Positions 18,168 through 26,806 of a stretch of 64,000 nt of DNA are shown here, piece by piece. The DNA is taken from assembly GCF_943912325.1 (NCBI RefSeq), contig NZ_CALTTX010000008.1, positions 9,098 to 73,097 on the forward strand, in the 5' to 3' direction. Made by a program: the position numbers and the translations under genes. Source of the stretch: an uncultured Microbacterium sp. GTDB lineage: Bacteria; Actinomycetota; Actinomycetes; Actinomycetales; Microbacteriaceae. Below the pieces are notes generated by a model. The model had not been told where the DNA came from. It did no database searches and worked only from the letters and a program-made list of their open reading frames with translations. Within the stretch, counting starts at the first letter, position 1; each line of letters begins with the position of its first letter.

Positions 18168-18416
18168 ATGCCGACCATCGTCGTCGACGTCATGCCCAAG
18201 CCCGAACTGCTCGACCCGCAGGGCAAGGCCGTGCAGGGAGCGCTCACGCGCCTCGGGGTGGAATCCTTCGCCGGCATCCGCATCGGCAAGCGTTTCGAGC
18301 TCACGGTCGAGGGCGAGGTCACCGACGAAGTGCTCGCCGCGGCACGCCAGGTCGCCGACGACGTGCTGTCGAACCAGGTGATCGAAGACGTCGTGGGCAT
18401 CGAGGTCGTGGAGTGA
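18168..18416 (+). CDS. purS: Phosphoribosylformylglycinamidine synthase subunit PurS
   Basis: This 82-residue small subunit of FGAM synthase bridges PurQ and PurL and helps pass ammonia between them. The family features are the start TIVVDVMPKPELLDPQGKAV and the central GVESFAGIRIGKRFEL. A ribosome site GAAGGAG precedes the ATG. The stop overlaps the purQ start by 4 nt (GTGA). Confidence 0.96.
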   Translation: MPTIVVDVMPKPELLDPQGKAVQGALTRLGVESFAGIRIGKRFELTVEGEVTDEVLAAARQVADDVLSNQVIEDVVGIEVVE

Positions 18417-19117
18417 GCGCCCGCATCGGGGTCATCACTTTTCCGGGGTCGCTCGATGACCGCGACGCGCTCCGCGCCGTGCGCATCGCGGGTGCCGAGC
18501 CCGTCGCGCTGTGGCACGGTTCGCACGATCTCGACGGCGTCGACGCGCTCGTACTGCCGGGCGGCTTCAGCTACGGCGACTACTTGCGCGCGGGGGCGAT
18601 CGCGGCGCTCGCGCCGATCATGGCCGAGGTGAAAGACGCCGCGACCAAGGGCATGCCGATTCTCGGCATTTGCAACGGATTCCAGATGCTCGTCGAGGCG
18701 CACCTGCTGCCGGGCGGCCTGATCCGCAACGCACACCAGCAGTTCATCCGCCGCGACCAGCGCCTGCGGGTCGAGAATACGCAGACGGCGTGGACGACCG
18801 CGTTCGCCGAGGGCGCCGAGATCACGATTCCGCTGAAGAACGGCGACGGCGGCTACATCGCTTCGCCCGACGAACTCGAACGCCTCGAGGGCGAGGGCCG
18901 CGTCGTCTTCCGCTACCTCGGCGTCAACCCCAACGGCTCGCTCAACGACATCGCGGGCGTAACGAACGACCGCGGCAACGTCGTCGGCCTCATGCCCCAC
19001 CCCGAGCACGCCGTCGAGCCGGGCTTCGGCCCCGACACGAGCGACGCCATGCGCTCGGGCGTTGACGGCCGCGGGTTCTTCGACTCGGCGATCGCGGCGC
19101 TCGTCGCCGCGGCCTGA
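18413..19117 (+). CDS. purQ: Phosphoribosylformylglycinamidine synthase subunit PurQ (glutaminase)
   Basis: This 234-residue class-I glutamine amidotransferase subunit frees ammonia from glutamine for FGAM synthesis. The catalytic triad is visible as Cys in ILGICNGFQML and His/Glu in GLMPHPEHAVEP. The oxyanion strand LPGGFSYGDYLRAGA is also typical. It starts with GTG and is coupled to purS. The large subunit gene purL does not follow here, where a hydroxyacid dehydrogenase gene comes next, so purL must lie elsewhere. Confidence 0.96.
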   Translation: MSARIGVITFPGSLDDRDALRAVRIAGAEPVALWHGSHDLDGVDALVLPGGFSYGDYLRAGAIAALAPIMAEVKDAATKGMPILGICNGFQMLVEAHLLPGGLIRNAHQQFIRRDQRLRVENTQTAWTTAFAEGAEITIPLKNGDGGYIASPDELERLEGEGRVVFRYLGVNPNGSLNDIAGVTNDRGNVVGLMPHPEHAVEPGFGPDTSDAMRSGVDGRGFFDSAIAALVAAA

Positions 19118-19131
19118 CGCTCGGGGCGCGC

Positions 19132-20073
19132 ATGAGTTTCGTCGTCTCGGTTCCCACGCGCGAGCTCGCCGACGATCTGCGTGCGGGCCTGTCGGTCGCG
19201 GGTGAGCGCTTCGATCCACTCCCCGCTGATATCGACGTCATCGTGTGGGATATGCGGACGGATGCTTCTCACGAGCGCCTCGACATCGTCGTGCCGCCGT
19301 ACATGTCGCAGCAGGCGACCCTCCCCCGGCTCGCGGGGATCGAGGTCGGACTCGTGCAGGGGCAGTCGATCGGCTTCGACGGGATCGCCGACGTGCTGCC
19401 CGCCGGTGTGCGGTTCGCCAACGCGACGACGGTGCACGAAGCATCCACCGCCGAACTCGCCCTCGCGCTGACGCTTGCGGCGCAGCGTCACCTGCCCGAT
19501 TTCGTGCGCAGCGCGGAGCGCGGACTGTGGCAGCCGGTCTCGGCCGCGAGCCTCGCCGACCGGCGCGTGCTGCTGCTCGGGTACGGCGGTGTCGGCAAGG
19601 CCGTCGCCGCGCGGCTCGCGGGGTTCGAGGTCGACCTCACAGTCGTTGCCCGCACGGCGCGCGACGAGAACGGCGTGACGGTGCACGCGATCGACGAGCT
19701 GCCCGCACTGCTGCCCGCAGCCGAGGTGCTGATCGTCACGCTTCCGGGCGGCGCCGAGACCGAAAAGATCATCGACGCGGCGGCGCTCGCGGCCCTTCCC
19801 GACGGTGCGCTCGTCGTCAACGTCGGGCGCGGTCCGCTCATCGACACCGACGCCCTCGTCGCCGAGCTGTCGACGGGGCGGCTGCGGGCGGCGCTCGATG
19901 TCACCGAGCCCGAACCGCTTCCCGAGGGGCATCCGCTCTTCTCGCTCGCGCTCATCGCGCCGCACGTCGGCGGCGACACGACCGCCATGCGGCCGAGGAT
20001 CGCGCGCCTCGTGCGGCAGCAGATCGACCGGATGCTCGCGGGCGAAGCGCCCCTCAACGTCGTGATTGGCTGA
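19132..20073 (+). CDS. D-isomer specific 2-hydroxyacid dehydrogenase family protein
   Basis: This 313-residue NAD(P)-dependent dehydrogenase has a glycine-rich loop VLLLGYGGVGKAVAARL and the catalytic Arg in VNVGRGPLIDTDAL, Glu in VTEPEPLPEGHPLF and His in IAPHVGGDT. It would reduce a 2-keto acid or oxidise a D-2-hydroxyacid, and the substrate is unknown. It follows purQ by 14 nt and may be co-transcribed with it, though no link to purine synthesis is known. Confidence 0.9.
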   Translation: MSFVVSVPTRELADDLRAGLSVAGERFDPLPADIDVIVWDMRTDASHERLDIVVPPYMSQQATLPRLAGIEVGLVQGQSIGFDGIADVLPAGVRFANATTVHEASTAELALALTLAAQRHLPDFVRSAERGLWQPVSAASLADRRVLLLGYGGVGKAVAARLAGFEVDLTVVARTARDENGVTVHAIDELPALLPAAEVLIVTLPGGAETEKIIDAAALAALPDGALVVNVGRGPLIDTDALVAELSTGRLRAALDVTEPEPLPEGHPLFSLALIAPHVGGDTTAMRPRIARLVRQQIDRMLAGEAPLNVVIG

Positions 20074-20078
20074 GGCTC

Positions 20079-20627
20079 ATGCCGCATGACGATCACGCCC
20101 CCGACCGCCCCGCCGAGGCAGCTCTTCGCGCACTCGTCGTGACGGTGTCCGACCGGTCGGCCGCGGGAACGCGTGCCGACCGGTCGGGCCCGGTCGCGGT
20201 CGAGGCACTGCGCGCGGCCGGATGGGACTGCCCCGACGCCGTCATCGTCGCCGACGGCGAGGACTCGGTCGAGGGTGTGTTGCGGAGTGTGCTGCAGGGA
20301 GCCCTCGACGCCCCGACGAACACCCCGCGCCTCATCGTCACGACGGGCGGCACGGGCGTCGCCCCCCGCGACCGCACCCCAGAGGGCACGGCGCGCGTGA
20401 TCGACCGCGCGCTTCCCGGCATCCCCGAAGAGCTCCGCCGTCAGGGCATGAGCGACACCCCGATGTCGGCCGTTTCGCGTGGGATCGCGGGGATCGCCCC
20501 GAGCCCCGAGGGCGGGTCGCTGATCATCAATCTGCCGGGATCGCCGCGCGCCGTGGCATCCGCCCTCCCCTTCATCCTCAGCGTCGCGCCGCACATCATC
20601 GGCCAGCTCGCGGGGAGCGATCACTGA
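20079..20627 (+). CDS. MogA/MoaB-family molybdenum cofactor biosynthesis protein
   Basis: This protein of 182 residues has the MoCF-binding fold: ALVVTVSDRSAAGTRADRSGP near the N-terminus, then LIVTTGGTGVAPRDRTPE (the molybdopterin-binding TGGTG loop) and INLPGSPRAV. MogA-type proteins adenylylate molybdopterin before molybdenum insertion, and MoaB-type proteins are close paralogues. I cannot separate the two from sequence alone. It overlaps moaE by 1 nt (TGATG). Confidence 0.9.
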   Translation: MPHDDHAPDRPAEAALRALVVTVSDRSAAGTRADRSGPVAVEALRAAGWDCPDAVIVADGEDSVEGVLRSVLQGALDAPTNTPRLIVTTGGTGVAPRDRTPEGTARVIDRALPGIPEELRRQGMSDTPMSAVSRGIAGIAPSPEGGSLIINLPGSPRAVASALPFILSVAPHIIGQLAGSDH

Positions 20628-21067
20628 TGCCCGTCGTCATCGCGCGCGTCATCGACGGCCCCCTCGACGTAACGGCCCACCTCGAGGCGGTTGTCTCGCC
20701 GCGCGCGGGGGCCGAGACGAGCTTCGTCGGGCGCGTCCGCGACCACGACCCCGATGCCCCCGCGGGGGTGATCGCCCTCGAGTACTCGGCGCACCCCGAC
20801 GCCGAGGCGACGCTCGAGCGCATCGCGGCCGCGGCGCTAGAAGAAGCGGGGGCGGATGCTTCGGCCACGACCGTCGCCGTGAGTCACCGCATCGGGCGGC
20901 TCGCCGTCGGCGATGTCGCGGTCGTGATCGCCGTGTCGGCGCCGCACCGCGCGGCCGCGTTCGCCGTGTGCCGCGCCGTGATCGAGCAGATCAAAAAGGA
21001 GCTGCCCGTCTGGAAGCGTCAGCTCGCCGCGGATGGTTCGGCGGAATGGAAGGGTCTCGGGGGCTGA
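20627..21067 (+). CDS. moaE: Molybdopterin synthase catalytic subunit
   Basis: This 146-residue MoaE-like protein is the large subunit of molybdopterin synthase, which moves sulfur from MoaD thiocarboxylate onto precursor Z. Family motifs are ETSFVGRVRDHD, ALEYSAHPDAE, VSHRIGRLAVGD and the active-site lysine stretch IKKELPVWKRQ. No moaD lies next to it. It is translationally coupled to the upstream MogA/MoaB-type gene. Confidence 0.93.
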   Translation: MPVVIARVIDGPLDVTAHLEAVVSPRAGAETSFVGRVRDHDPDAPAGVIALEYSAHPDAEATLERIAAAALEEAGADASATTVAVSHRIGRLAVGDVAVVIAVSAPHRAAAFAVCRAVIEQIKKELPVWKRQLAADGSAEWKGLGG

Positions 21068-21083
21068 GATCGGCTCGCGAGCC

Positions 21084-21098
21084 AGCCCCGCGCGGGCT
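21084..21098. terminator. Short hairpin between convergent moaE and moaC
   Basis: AGCCC (21084-21088) and GGGCT (21094-21098) pair around a 5-nt loop in the 42-nt gap between the two stops, just after another small palindrome (GGCTCGCGAGCC). A weak two-way terminator is possible. There is no U-run. Confidence 0.35.
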
Positions 21099-21109
21099 AC
21101 TCGTCGGGC

Positions 21110-21586
21110 CTACTCTCCGGGCCGCACCCAGTCGCCCGACTTGCCGCCGGTCTTGCCCGTGATGCGCACGCGCTCGATCGAGGTGGCCTTGTCGAGCCCC
21201 TTCACCATGTCGACGATCGCGAGCGCCGCGACCGAAACCGCGGTGAGCGCCTCCATCTCGACGCCCGTGCGGTCGGCCGTGCGCACGGTCGCGGCGATCT
21301 CGACGCCCTCGTCGGTGATCTCGAGGTCGACGCTCGCGCCATGCACCCCGATGACGTGGGCGAGCGGCAGCAGCTCGGGCGTGCGTTTCGCGGCCTGAAT
21401 CCCCGCGATCCGCGCGACCGCGAGCACGTCCCCCTTGGGAACGGCGCCATCGCGCAACGCCGCGACCACGTCGGGCGCGCAGCGCACGAAGCCGCGCGCG
21501 CTCGCCTGGCGCACGGTGGGCTGCTTGGCGGTGACATCGACCATGCGTGCGTGACCCGAGGCATCCAGATGCGTGAAATCGCTCAT
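21110..21586 (-). CDS. moaC: Cyclic pyranopterin monophosphate synthase
   Basis: This 158-residue MoaC converts the GTP-derived cyclic intermediate to cyclic pyranopterin monophosphate, the first committed step of molybdenum cofactor synthesis, together with MoaA (not in the window). Landmarks are MVDVTAKQPTVRQASARG, GIQAAKRTPELLPLAH, GVEMEALTAVSVAALAIVDM and the substrate-binding KTGGKSGDW. The ATG at 21586 matches the usual family N-terminus FTHLDASGHARMVDV. The frame upstream of it has no such support. Confidence 0.94.
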   Translation of the reverse strand: MSDFTHLDASGHARMVDVTAKQPTVRQASARGFVRCAPDVVAALRDGAVPKGDVLAVARIAGIQAAKRTPELLPLAHVIGVHGASVDLEITDEGVEIAATVRTADRTGVEMEALTAVSVAALAIVDMVKGLDKATSIERVRITGKTGGKSGDWVRPGE

Positions 21587-21728
21587 GTCTCTAGCATGTG
21601 GCATCCGGCGCACGTATCTTGCGCGTCTGCCGAACGGCACACGCCCGCCGCACGTGCGACGGCCAGTCATCCGCAAATGCGTTGATTGAGCCGCCGTTGT
21701 GCCGCATGTGCGGTGTTAGGGTCGCCGT

Positions 21729-22127
21729 ATGGTGCGTTCGTACAAGATCTCGCAGGCCGCGACTCTGCTCGGCGTCAGCGATGACACCGTGCGGCGCTGG
21801 ATCGACGCGGGCTCGCTCCCCGTGACCGACGCATCGCCGGCCGAGATTCCGGGCGACGCCCTCGCCGAGCGCGCCGTCGAGCTGGCGAAAGCCGCGAGCG
21901 ACCCGACGGATGTGCTCTCGAGCGCGCGTAACCGTTTCGTCGGGCTCGTCACGCGCGTCGTGCGCGATGGCGTGATCGCGCAGGTCGACATCCAATCCGG
22001 TCCCCACCGCGTCGTCTCGCTCATGACGGCCGAAGCCGTCGACGACCTGCACCTCGAGCCGGGCTCACTTGCCGTCGCCGTCGTCAAAGCCACGACCGTC
22101 ATCGTCGAAATCCCCAAGGAGAACTGA
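21729..22127 (+). CDS. HTH-TOBE molybdenum-binding regulator-like protein
   Basis: This 132-residue protein joins an N-terminal excisionase/MerR-type helix-turn-helix (YKISQAATLLGVSDDTVRRWIDAG) with a C-terminal Mop/TOBE domain (about 66-132; NRFVGLVTRVVRDGVIAQVDIQ). The pair is typical of a small molybdate-sensing or molybdate-storing protein placed before mod genes. TAGGGT lies 6 nt before the ATG, so the mod mRNA is probably leaderless. The stop overlaps the modA ATG by 1 nt. Confidence 0.85.
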   Translation: MVRSYKISQAATLLGVSDDTVRRWIDAGSLPVTDASPAEIPGDALAERAVELAKAASDPTDVLSSARNRFVGLVTRVVRDGVIAQVDIQSGPHRVVSLMTAEAVDDLHLEPGSLAVAVVKATTVIVEIPKEN

Positions 22128-22927
22128 TGCGCACCCGCACCCGCACCCGCCTCGCCGCCCTCGTCGCGGCGTCCGCCCTCATCGCGACCCTTGCGGGATG
22201 TTCATCGTCGTCGCCCGCGACGCCCTCGGCGAGCGAAACCACCGCTGATGACCTGTCGGGCACCGTGACGATCTATGCCGCCGCGTCGCTCAAGAAGGCC
22301 TTCGACGAACTCGCGACCGAGTTCACCGCCGCACACCCCGGCGTGACGGTCGCGCCCATCGTCTACGACGGCTCGTCGACGCTCGCGACGCAGATCATCG
22401 GCGGCGCCTCGGTCGACGTCTTCGCTTCGGCCGACACCAAGAACATGACGAAGGTGACGGATGCCTCGCTCGCGAGCGACCCCGTCAACTTCGCGACCAA
22501 CACGCTCGTCGTCGCGACACCGAAAGACAACCCCGGGGGCGTGACGACGCTCGCCGACCTCGCGAAGTCGAGCCTCAAGGTCGTGCTGTGCGCCGCGGAG
22601 GTTCCGTGCGGCGCGGCATCCGCCACTCTGCTGAAGAACCAGAACGTCACGGTCACGCCCGTCAGCTCGGAGCAGAACGTCACGGCCGTGCTCACCAAGG
22701 TGCGTTCGGGCGAGGCGGATGCCGGTCTCGTCTACGCGACCGACGTCAAGGGCCTGACCGACGTGAACTCGTTCGTGCCCGATGGCGCTTCGAAGGTCGT
22801 CAACACGTACCCGATCGTCGCGCTGAAGGACGCGCCCAACCCCACGGTTGCGGCGGCCTTCGCCGCCTTCGTCGCGGGGCCCGAGGGGCAGAAGGTGCTG
22901 TCGGGGCTCGGCTTCGGCGCTCCGTGA
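22127..22927 (+). CDS. modA: Molybdate ABC transporter substrate-binding lipoprotein
   Basis: This 266-residue ModA binds molybdate outside the membrane. It has a short signal peptide ending in the lipobox TLAGC. The mature part starts the family fold with GTVTIYAAASLKKAFDELA and shows VYDGSSTLATQIIGGASVDVFASAD, which carries oxyanion-binding serines. A second operon partner, the fused modBC gene, starts 7 nt after its stop. Confidence 0.94.
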   Translation: MRTRTRTRLAALVAASALIATLAGCSSSSPATPSASETTADDLSGTVTIYAAASLKKAFDELATEFTAAHPGVTVAPIVYDGSSTLATQIIGGASVDVFASADTKNMTKVTDASLASDPVNFATNTLVVATPKDNPGGVTTLADLAKSSLKVVLCAAEVPCGAASATLLKNQNVTVTPVSSEQNVTAVLTKVRSGEADAGLVYATDVKGLTDVNSFVPDGASKVVNTYPIVALKDAPNPTVAAAFAAFVAGPEGQKVLSGLGFGAP

Positions 22928-22934
22928 GCCGGCC

Positions 22935-25097
22935 GTGAGCCGGGGCGGGGATAGCGGCCTGCGGCGTTCCGTCGCCCGGAATCGGGGGCCGGCGGGGTAC
23001 GCGCCCCGCTCGCTCGCGGTGCCGGCGATCGTGGGGCTCGCGCTGCTCGTGTTGCCCCTCGCGGCCCTCGTCGGGCACGTCGACTACGGCACCTTCTGGG
23101 CCGATGTCACCTCGCCCGTCGCGCTTTCGGCGCTCGGGCTGTCGTTCCTCACAGCCTCGCTCGCGACGATCGTGTGCCTCGTCGTGGGGATGCCGCTCGC
23201 CGTGCTGATCGCCCGCAGCGGCCCCCGCGTCGCGGCGCTGCTACGCGCGATCGTGACCGTGCCGCTCGTGCTCCCGCCGATGGTCGGGGGCGTCGCACTG
23301 CTCATGCTGCTCGGCCGCCGCGGGTGGCTCGGGGGTGCGCTGTCTGCTTTCGGCATCCAACTCCCCTTCACGACCGCGGCCGTCGTGATCGCACAGGTTT
23401 TCGTCGCGCTGCCGTTCTTGGTGCTCTCGCTCGAGGGGGCGCTGCGCGCCGTCGGCGTCGAGTACGAGCGCACCGCCGCGGCGCTCGGCGCGGGACGCTG
23501 GGCGGTGCTGTGGCGGATCACGCTGCCGCTCGCGGCGCCCGGGCTCATCGCGGGGACGGTGTTGAGCTTCGCGCGCGCGCTCGGCGAGTTCGGCGCGACA
23601 GCGCTGTTCGCGGGCAACGCGCCGGGCACGACCCAGACCATGCCGCTCGCGATCTACACCGCGTTCAACGGCGGCGGCGTGACGCAGAACGCGAGCCTCG
23701 CGCTCTCACTGCTGTTGCTCTCGGCCGCCGTGCTCGTGCTGGTGCTCGTGCGCGGGTGGCGCGGCGAGGGCGCCGCTGGTGGTGGCGCTGGTGGTGGCGC
23801 TGGCCCCGGCATCCACTCGGGCGGCATCCCTCATCCCTCCGCCCACGGCGCCCTCCCTGCGCTCAGAACAGGAGATCCGGCCGAAACAGGACGTTTCGCG
23901 CGGAATCCTCCTGTTCTCGCCGGATCCCCTGTTTTCGAGGAGGTGCAGCTCAACGCGCACGTGCGGGTCGAGCGCGGCGGGTTCGCACTCGACGTCGACC
24001 TCGCGGTTGCGCCGGGCGAAACCCTCGCGATCATGGGGCCTTCGGGCGCCGGCAAGTCGACGCTGCTCGGCGCGATCGCGGGCCTCGTGCCGCTCAGCGA
24101 GGGTCGGATTTCGGTGACGGATGCTTCAGTGGCGAATGCCTCGGTGACGGATGCCTCGGGCGAGCGCGTGCTCGATGACACCAGAACCGGCCGCCGGACG
24201 CCCCTCGGACGCCGGCGCGTCGTGTCGTTGCGGCAGGACGCCGCGCTCTTTCCGCACCTCAGCGCGCGTGACAATGTCGTCTTCGCCCTGCGCCACGGCG
24301 CCGATCGCCCTGCCCGCGCGGAGGCGCGTGCGCTCGCCGAGGCAGGACTTGCCCGCGTCGGGCTCGCGGGATTCGGCGCGCGGCGCCCCGCCGAGCTTTC
24401 GGGAGGTCAGGCCCAGCGCGTCGCGCTCGCGCGTGCCCTCGCCGCGCGGCCGCGCGTGCTGTTGCTCGACGAGCCGTTCGCGTCGCTCGACACCGAGACG
24501 ATCGCCGACGTGCGGCTCGCCGTGCGCGACGTCATCGCCCAGGCCGGGGTGACGACGATCGTCGCGACGCACAGCATCGACGACGCCCTGACCCTCGCCC
24601 CGCGGCTGGCCGTGATCGAGGCCGGGCGGATCGTGCAGCAGGGCCCGACCCGCGCAGCGCTGCGGCAGCCGGCGTCGGGGTTCGTCGCGGCTATGGCGGG
24701 ACTCAATCGGGTCGCCGTGATGCGCGATGCCGAGGGAGTGTGGCGCGCTGGCGGGCTGCGGATCACGGGCGCTGAAGCGTCGGCGGCGGCCGGAGCTGAC
24801 GTCGTCGCGGTGTTCCCGACCGACGCAGTGCGCGTCACGCCCGCCGCGCTCGCCGACGACACCGGCCAAGCCGCCCCCGCCCCCGCCGACACAGCCGAGG
24901 TCGTCTCGGTCGAGCCCTCACTGCGTGGATGGCGCGTGCGCACGAGGCACCCATCCCTTGTCATCGATGTCACCGAAGCCGAGGATCTCTCGACCGCCGT
25001 CGGCGACGCCCCCTGGCGACCGGGCGACCGGGTCGTTCTGCCCGTCAGCGCCGACGACGCGACGTTCGTCCCACCCCTTTCGACGCCCGGCGGCTAA
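22935..25097 (+). CDS. modBC: Fused molybdate ABC permease-ATPase (ModB-ModC)
   Basis: This is one reading frame of 720 residues from GTG 22935. The first 275 residues or so are ModB: five or six membrane segments and the EAA loop YERTAAALGAGRWAVLWRITLP. After a Gly-rich, partly low-complexity linker (about 275-350) comes ModC with Walker A GPSGAGKST, signature ELSGGQAQRV, Walker B LLLDEPFASLD, and a C-terminal TOBE-like molybdate-binding tail. ModB and ModC are usually separate proteins, and fused forms are rarer. The linker includes a translated copy of the dispersed 73-75 bp palindrome (23865-23937), so the fusion may have formed across an old intergenic repeat. Confidence 0.9.
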   Translation: MSRGGDSGLRRSVARNRGPAGYAPRSLAVPAIVGLALLVLPLAALVGHVDYGTFWADVTSPVALSALGLSFLTASLATIVCLVVGMPLAVLIARSGPRVAALLRAIVTVPLVLPPMVGGVALLMLLGRRGWLGGALSAFGIQLPFTTAAVVIAQVFVALPFLVLSLEGALRAVGVEYERTAAALGAGRWAVLWRITLPLAAPGLIAGTVLSFARALGEFGATALFAGNAPGTTQTMPLAIYTAFNGGGVTQNASLALSLLLLSAAVLVLVLVRGWRGEGAAGGGAGGGAGPGIHSGGIPHPSAHGALPALRTGDPAETGRFARNPPVLAGSPVFEEVQLNAHVRVERGGFALDVDLAVAPGETLAIMGPSGAGKSTLLGAIAGLVPLSEGRISVTDASVANASVTDASGERVLDDTRTGRRTPLGRRRVVSLRQDAALFPHLSARDNVVFALRHGADRPARAEARALAEAGLARVGLAGFGARRPAELSGGQAQRVALARALAARPRVLLLDEPFASLDTETIADVRLAVRDVIAQAGVTTIVATHSIDDALTLAPRLAVIEAGRIVQQGPTRAALRQPASGFVAAMAGLNRVAVMRDAEGVWRAGGLRITGAEASAAAGADVVAVFPTDAVRVTPAALADDTGQAAPAPADTAEVVSVEPSLRGWRVRTRHPSLVIDVTEAEDLSTAVGDAPWRPGDRVVLPVSADDATFVPPLSTPGG
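23865..23937. repeat. Dispersed palindromic repeat, copy A (inside modBC)
   Basis: This is a 73-bp imperfect inverted repeat. It starts AGAACAGGAGATCCGGCC and ends CGCCGGATCCCCTGTTTTCG. Each arm carries two AACAGG/CCTGTT words. It shares size, order and orientation with copies at 41332 and 42173. It lies in frame within the ModB-ModC linker without bringing a stop codon. Confidence 0.85.
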
Positions 25098-25120
25098 CGA
25101 GCGCGGGCTTCCGCGGGGTA

Positions 25121-25783
25121 TCACTCCAGATGGTCGTTACGAGCTACGCGGATCATCGCGGCCGAGTGGGCGAGGTGCGCGCGCACGGCGTCGGCGGCCG
25201 GGGCATCCGGACCACGCAGCACCGTTTCGACGTAGTCCCGGTGTTCGGCCGCGAGCGCTCCCGGCGGATACGCGGGGCGGATGTGCGAGAGCAGCAGCGC
25301 GATCTCGCCGTCGAGCGCGTCGTAGGCCTCGGCGATGCGGGGGCTGTCGGCCGACGCGACGAGGGTGCGGTGCACGGCCGAGTGCGCGCGGAGGGTGCGG
25401 ATCCAGTCACCGGATGCTTCGGCCACAGCGAGCTCGTCGAGTGCCACCTCGATCGTGTCAGGGCTCGCTCCGCGCTGCCGCGCCAACCGGATTGCTTCGA
25501 CCTCGAGCGCCGCGCGCATCTCTTGGAGGGCATCGAGCGCGGCGTCGTCCAGCTCGGCGACGCGCACGCCCCGGTACGGCTCGGCCCGCACGAGGTGCTC
25601 GGCCGCGAGCGCGGCGAGCGCCGCCCGGACGGTGTGGCGCGAGACCTCGTGGGAGTGGGCGAGCTCTTCTTCGCGGAGCGGTGATCCGGGGGCGGCGATG
25701 CCGTCGAGGATGCTGCGGCGCACAGCATCCGTCACCGATTCAACCTGCGTCGGACCCGGCTCGACCCGCCGACGCGGGCTCAC
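25121..25783 (-). CDS. GntR-family transcriptional regulator (FadR/FCD type)
   Basis: This protein of 220 residues has an N-terminal winged helix-turn-helix (SVTDAVRRSILDGIAAPGSPLREEELAHSHEVSRHTVRAALAAL) and a C-terminal all-helical FCD domain with conserved His/Asp positions (AHSAVHRTLV, AEHRDYVETVL) that usually bind a metal and an organic acid. The start is GTG, overlapping the stop of the EamA gene (GTGA). It is second in a two-gene operon whose promoter carries a FadR-type operator, so it likely controls its own operon. Confidence 0.9.
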   Translation of the reverse strand: MSPRRRVEPGPTQVESVTDAVRRSILDGIAAPGSPLREEELAHSHEVSRHTVRAALAALAAEHLVRAEPYRGVRVAELDDAALDALQEMRAALEVEAIRLARQRGASPDTIEVALDELAVAEASGDWIRTLRAHSAVHRTLVASADSPRIAEAYDALDGEIALLLSHIRPAYPPGALAAEHRDYVETVLRGPDAPAADAVRAHLAHSAAMIRVARNDHLE

Positions 25784-26751
25784 GGCGTTGCCCTCGCGGA
25801 CGTGCGCTGCGGCAGGGCGATGACGACGAGGCCCACCGCGATCACCGCGAGACCGATCGCGGCGACCGGGCCGATGTGCTCGTGCAGCACGAGGAGGCCG
25901 AGCAGCGTCGCCCCGAGGGGTTCGGCGAGGGTCAGGGTCGAGACCGTGGTTGCGCGGAGGCGCGCGAGGCCCCACGCGAAAAGCACGTACGCGACGGCGG
26001 TCGTGACGACCCCGAGCCACAGCACGAGCGCCAGGCCACGCGGCGTGAGCAGCCAACCGGCGCCGGCATATGCCAGTAGCGGAATGCTCGCGAACGCCGC
26101 CCAGCCGAAGAGGGCTCCCATCGTCGCGGTGGGGCTCCAGCCGCGGTCGAGCAGCGCCTTGCTCGCGAGGGTATAGGCGGCGTACGAGGCTCCCGCGCCG
26201 ACCGACGCGAGCAGACCCGCGGGCGTGAGGCTCGTGGCGTTGTCGCCGACGACGCCCGAGACGAGCACGACACCGACGAGCGCGATCGTCGTCGCGATCA
26301 CCCAGGTGCGGGTCGGCGCGCGCCGCCGCAGCAGGGCGTCGAGCGCTCCCGTGATGACGGGCGCCGAGCCGAGCGCGACGACGGTGCCAATGGCAACGCC
26401 GTTCTCGCGCGTGCCGAGGAAGAACAGCGGCTGGTACGCGAGCACGCCCGCGGCGCCGACTACGACGAGCGGCCAGGAGGGGCGGCGCGGTGCGAAGGCG
26501 GGAGATGCGACAGGGATCGGGATGCCGGGGGTGGGGGTGCCGGGGCTGGAGATGCCGGGGCCATCGGCCCATCGGGAGCGCGCAGCCGTCGACCCCGCGA
26601 CGATCGCGAGCAGCGCGCCGCCGAGCAGGATGCGCGCCGCGCCCACCGCGAGCGGCGACGCGTCAACGCCTGCGAGCGCTTGCGCCGTGCCCGTCGTCGC
26701 GAAGCACAGCGCGGCTCCCACGACGGCGAACACGGGCCACATGCGGAACAT
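25780..26751 (-). CDS. EamA/DMT-family transporter
   Basis: This protein of 323 residues has ten predicted membrane segments in two EamA repeats. The second repeat starts near GLLASVGAGASYAAYTLASKALLD and ends STLTLAEPLGATLLGLLVLHEHIG. Between segments 2 and 3 is a low-complexity Pro/Gly-rich insert (SSPGTPTPGIPIP). Such proteins export amino acids or other metabolites, and the substrate is unknown. TATTGT lies 6 nt before the ATG (leaderless start), overlapped by a FadR-type operator. Confidence 0.9.
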   Translation of the reverse strand: MFRMWPVFAVVGAALCFATTGTAQALAGVDASPLAVGAARILLGGALLAIVAGSTAARSRWADGPGISSPGTPTPGIPIPVASPAFAPRRPSWPLVVVGAAGVLAYQPLFFLGTRENGVAIGTVVALGSAPVITGALDALLRRRAPTRTWVIATTIALVGVVLVSGVVGDNATSLTPAGLLASVGAGASYAAYTLASKALLDRGWSPTATMGALFGWAAFASIPLLAYAGAGWLLTPRGLALVLWLGVVTTAVAYVLFAWGLARLRATTVSTLTLAEPLGATLLGLLVLHEHIGPVAAIGLAVIAVGLVVIALPQRTSARATP

Positions 26752-26762
26752 TGTTACACAAT
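26750..26762. promoter_or_regulatory. FadR-type GntR operator over the EamA-GntR promoter
   Basis: ATTGT-TAC-ACAAT is a perfect palindrome and contains TTGTTACACAA, which fits the general FadR-subfamily operator TNGTNNNACNA. It covers the -10 box TATTGT and the first bases of the EamA gene. The co-transcribed GntR/FCD protein is the obvious binder. Confidence 0.7.
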
Positions 26763-26806
26763 AAACGCATAATGCCCTTTGGGCCGAGGGTTAGGCTTGC
26801 AGCTAC

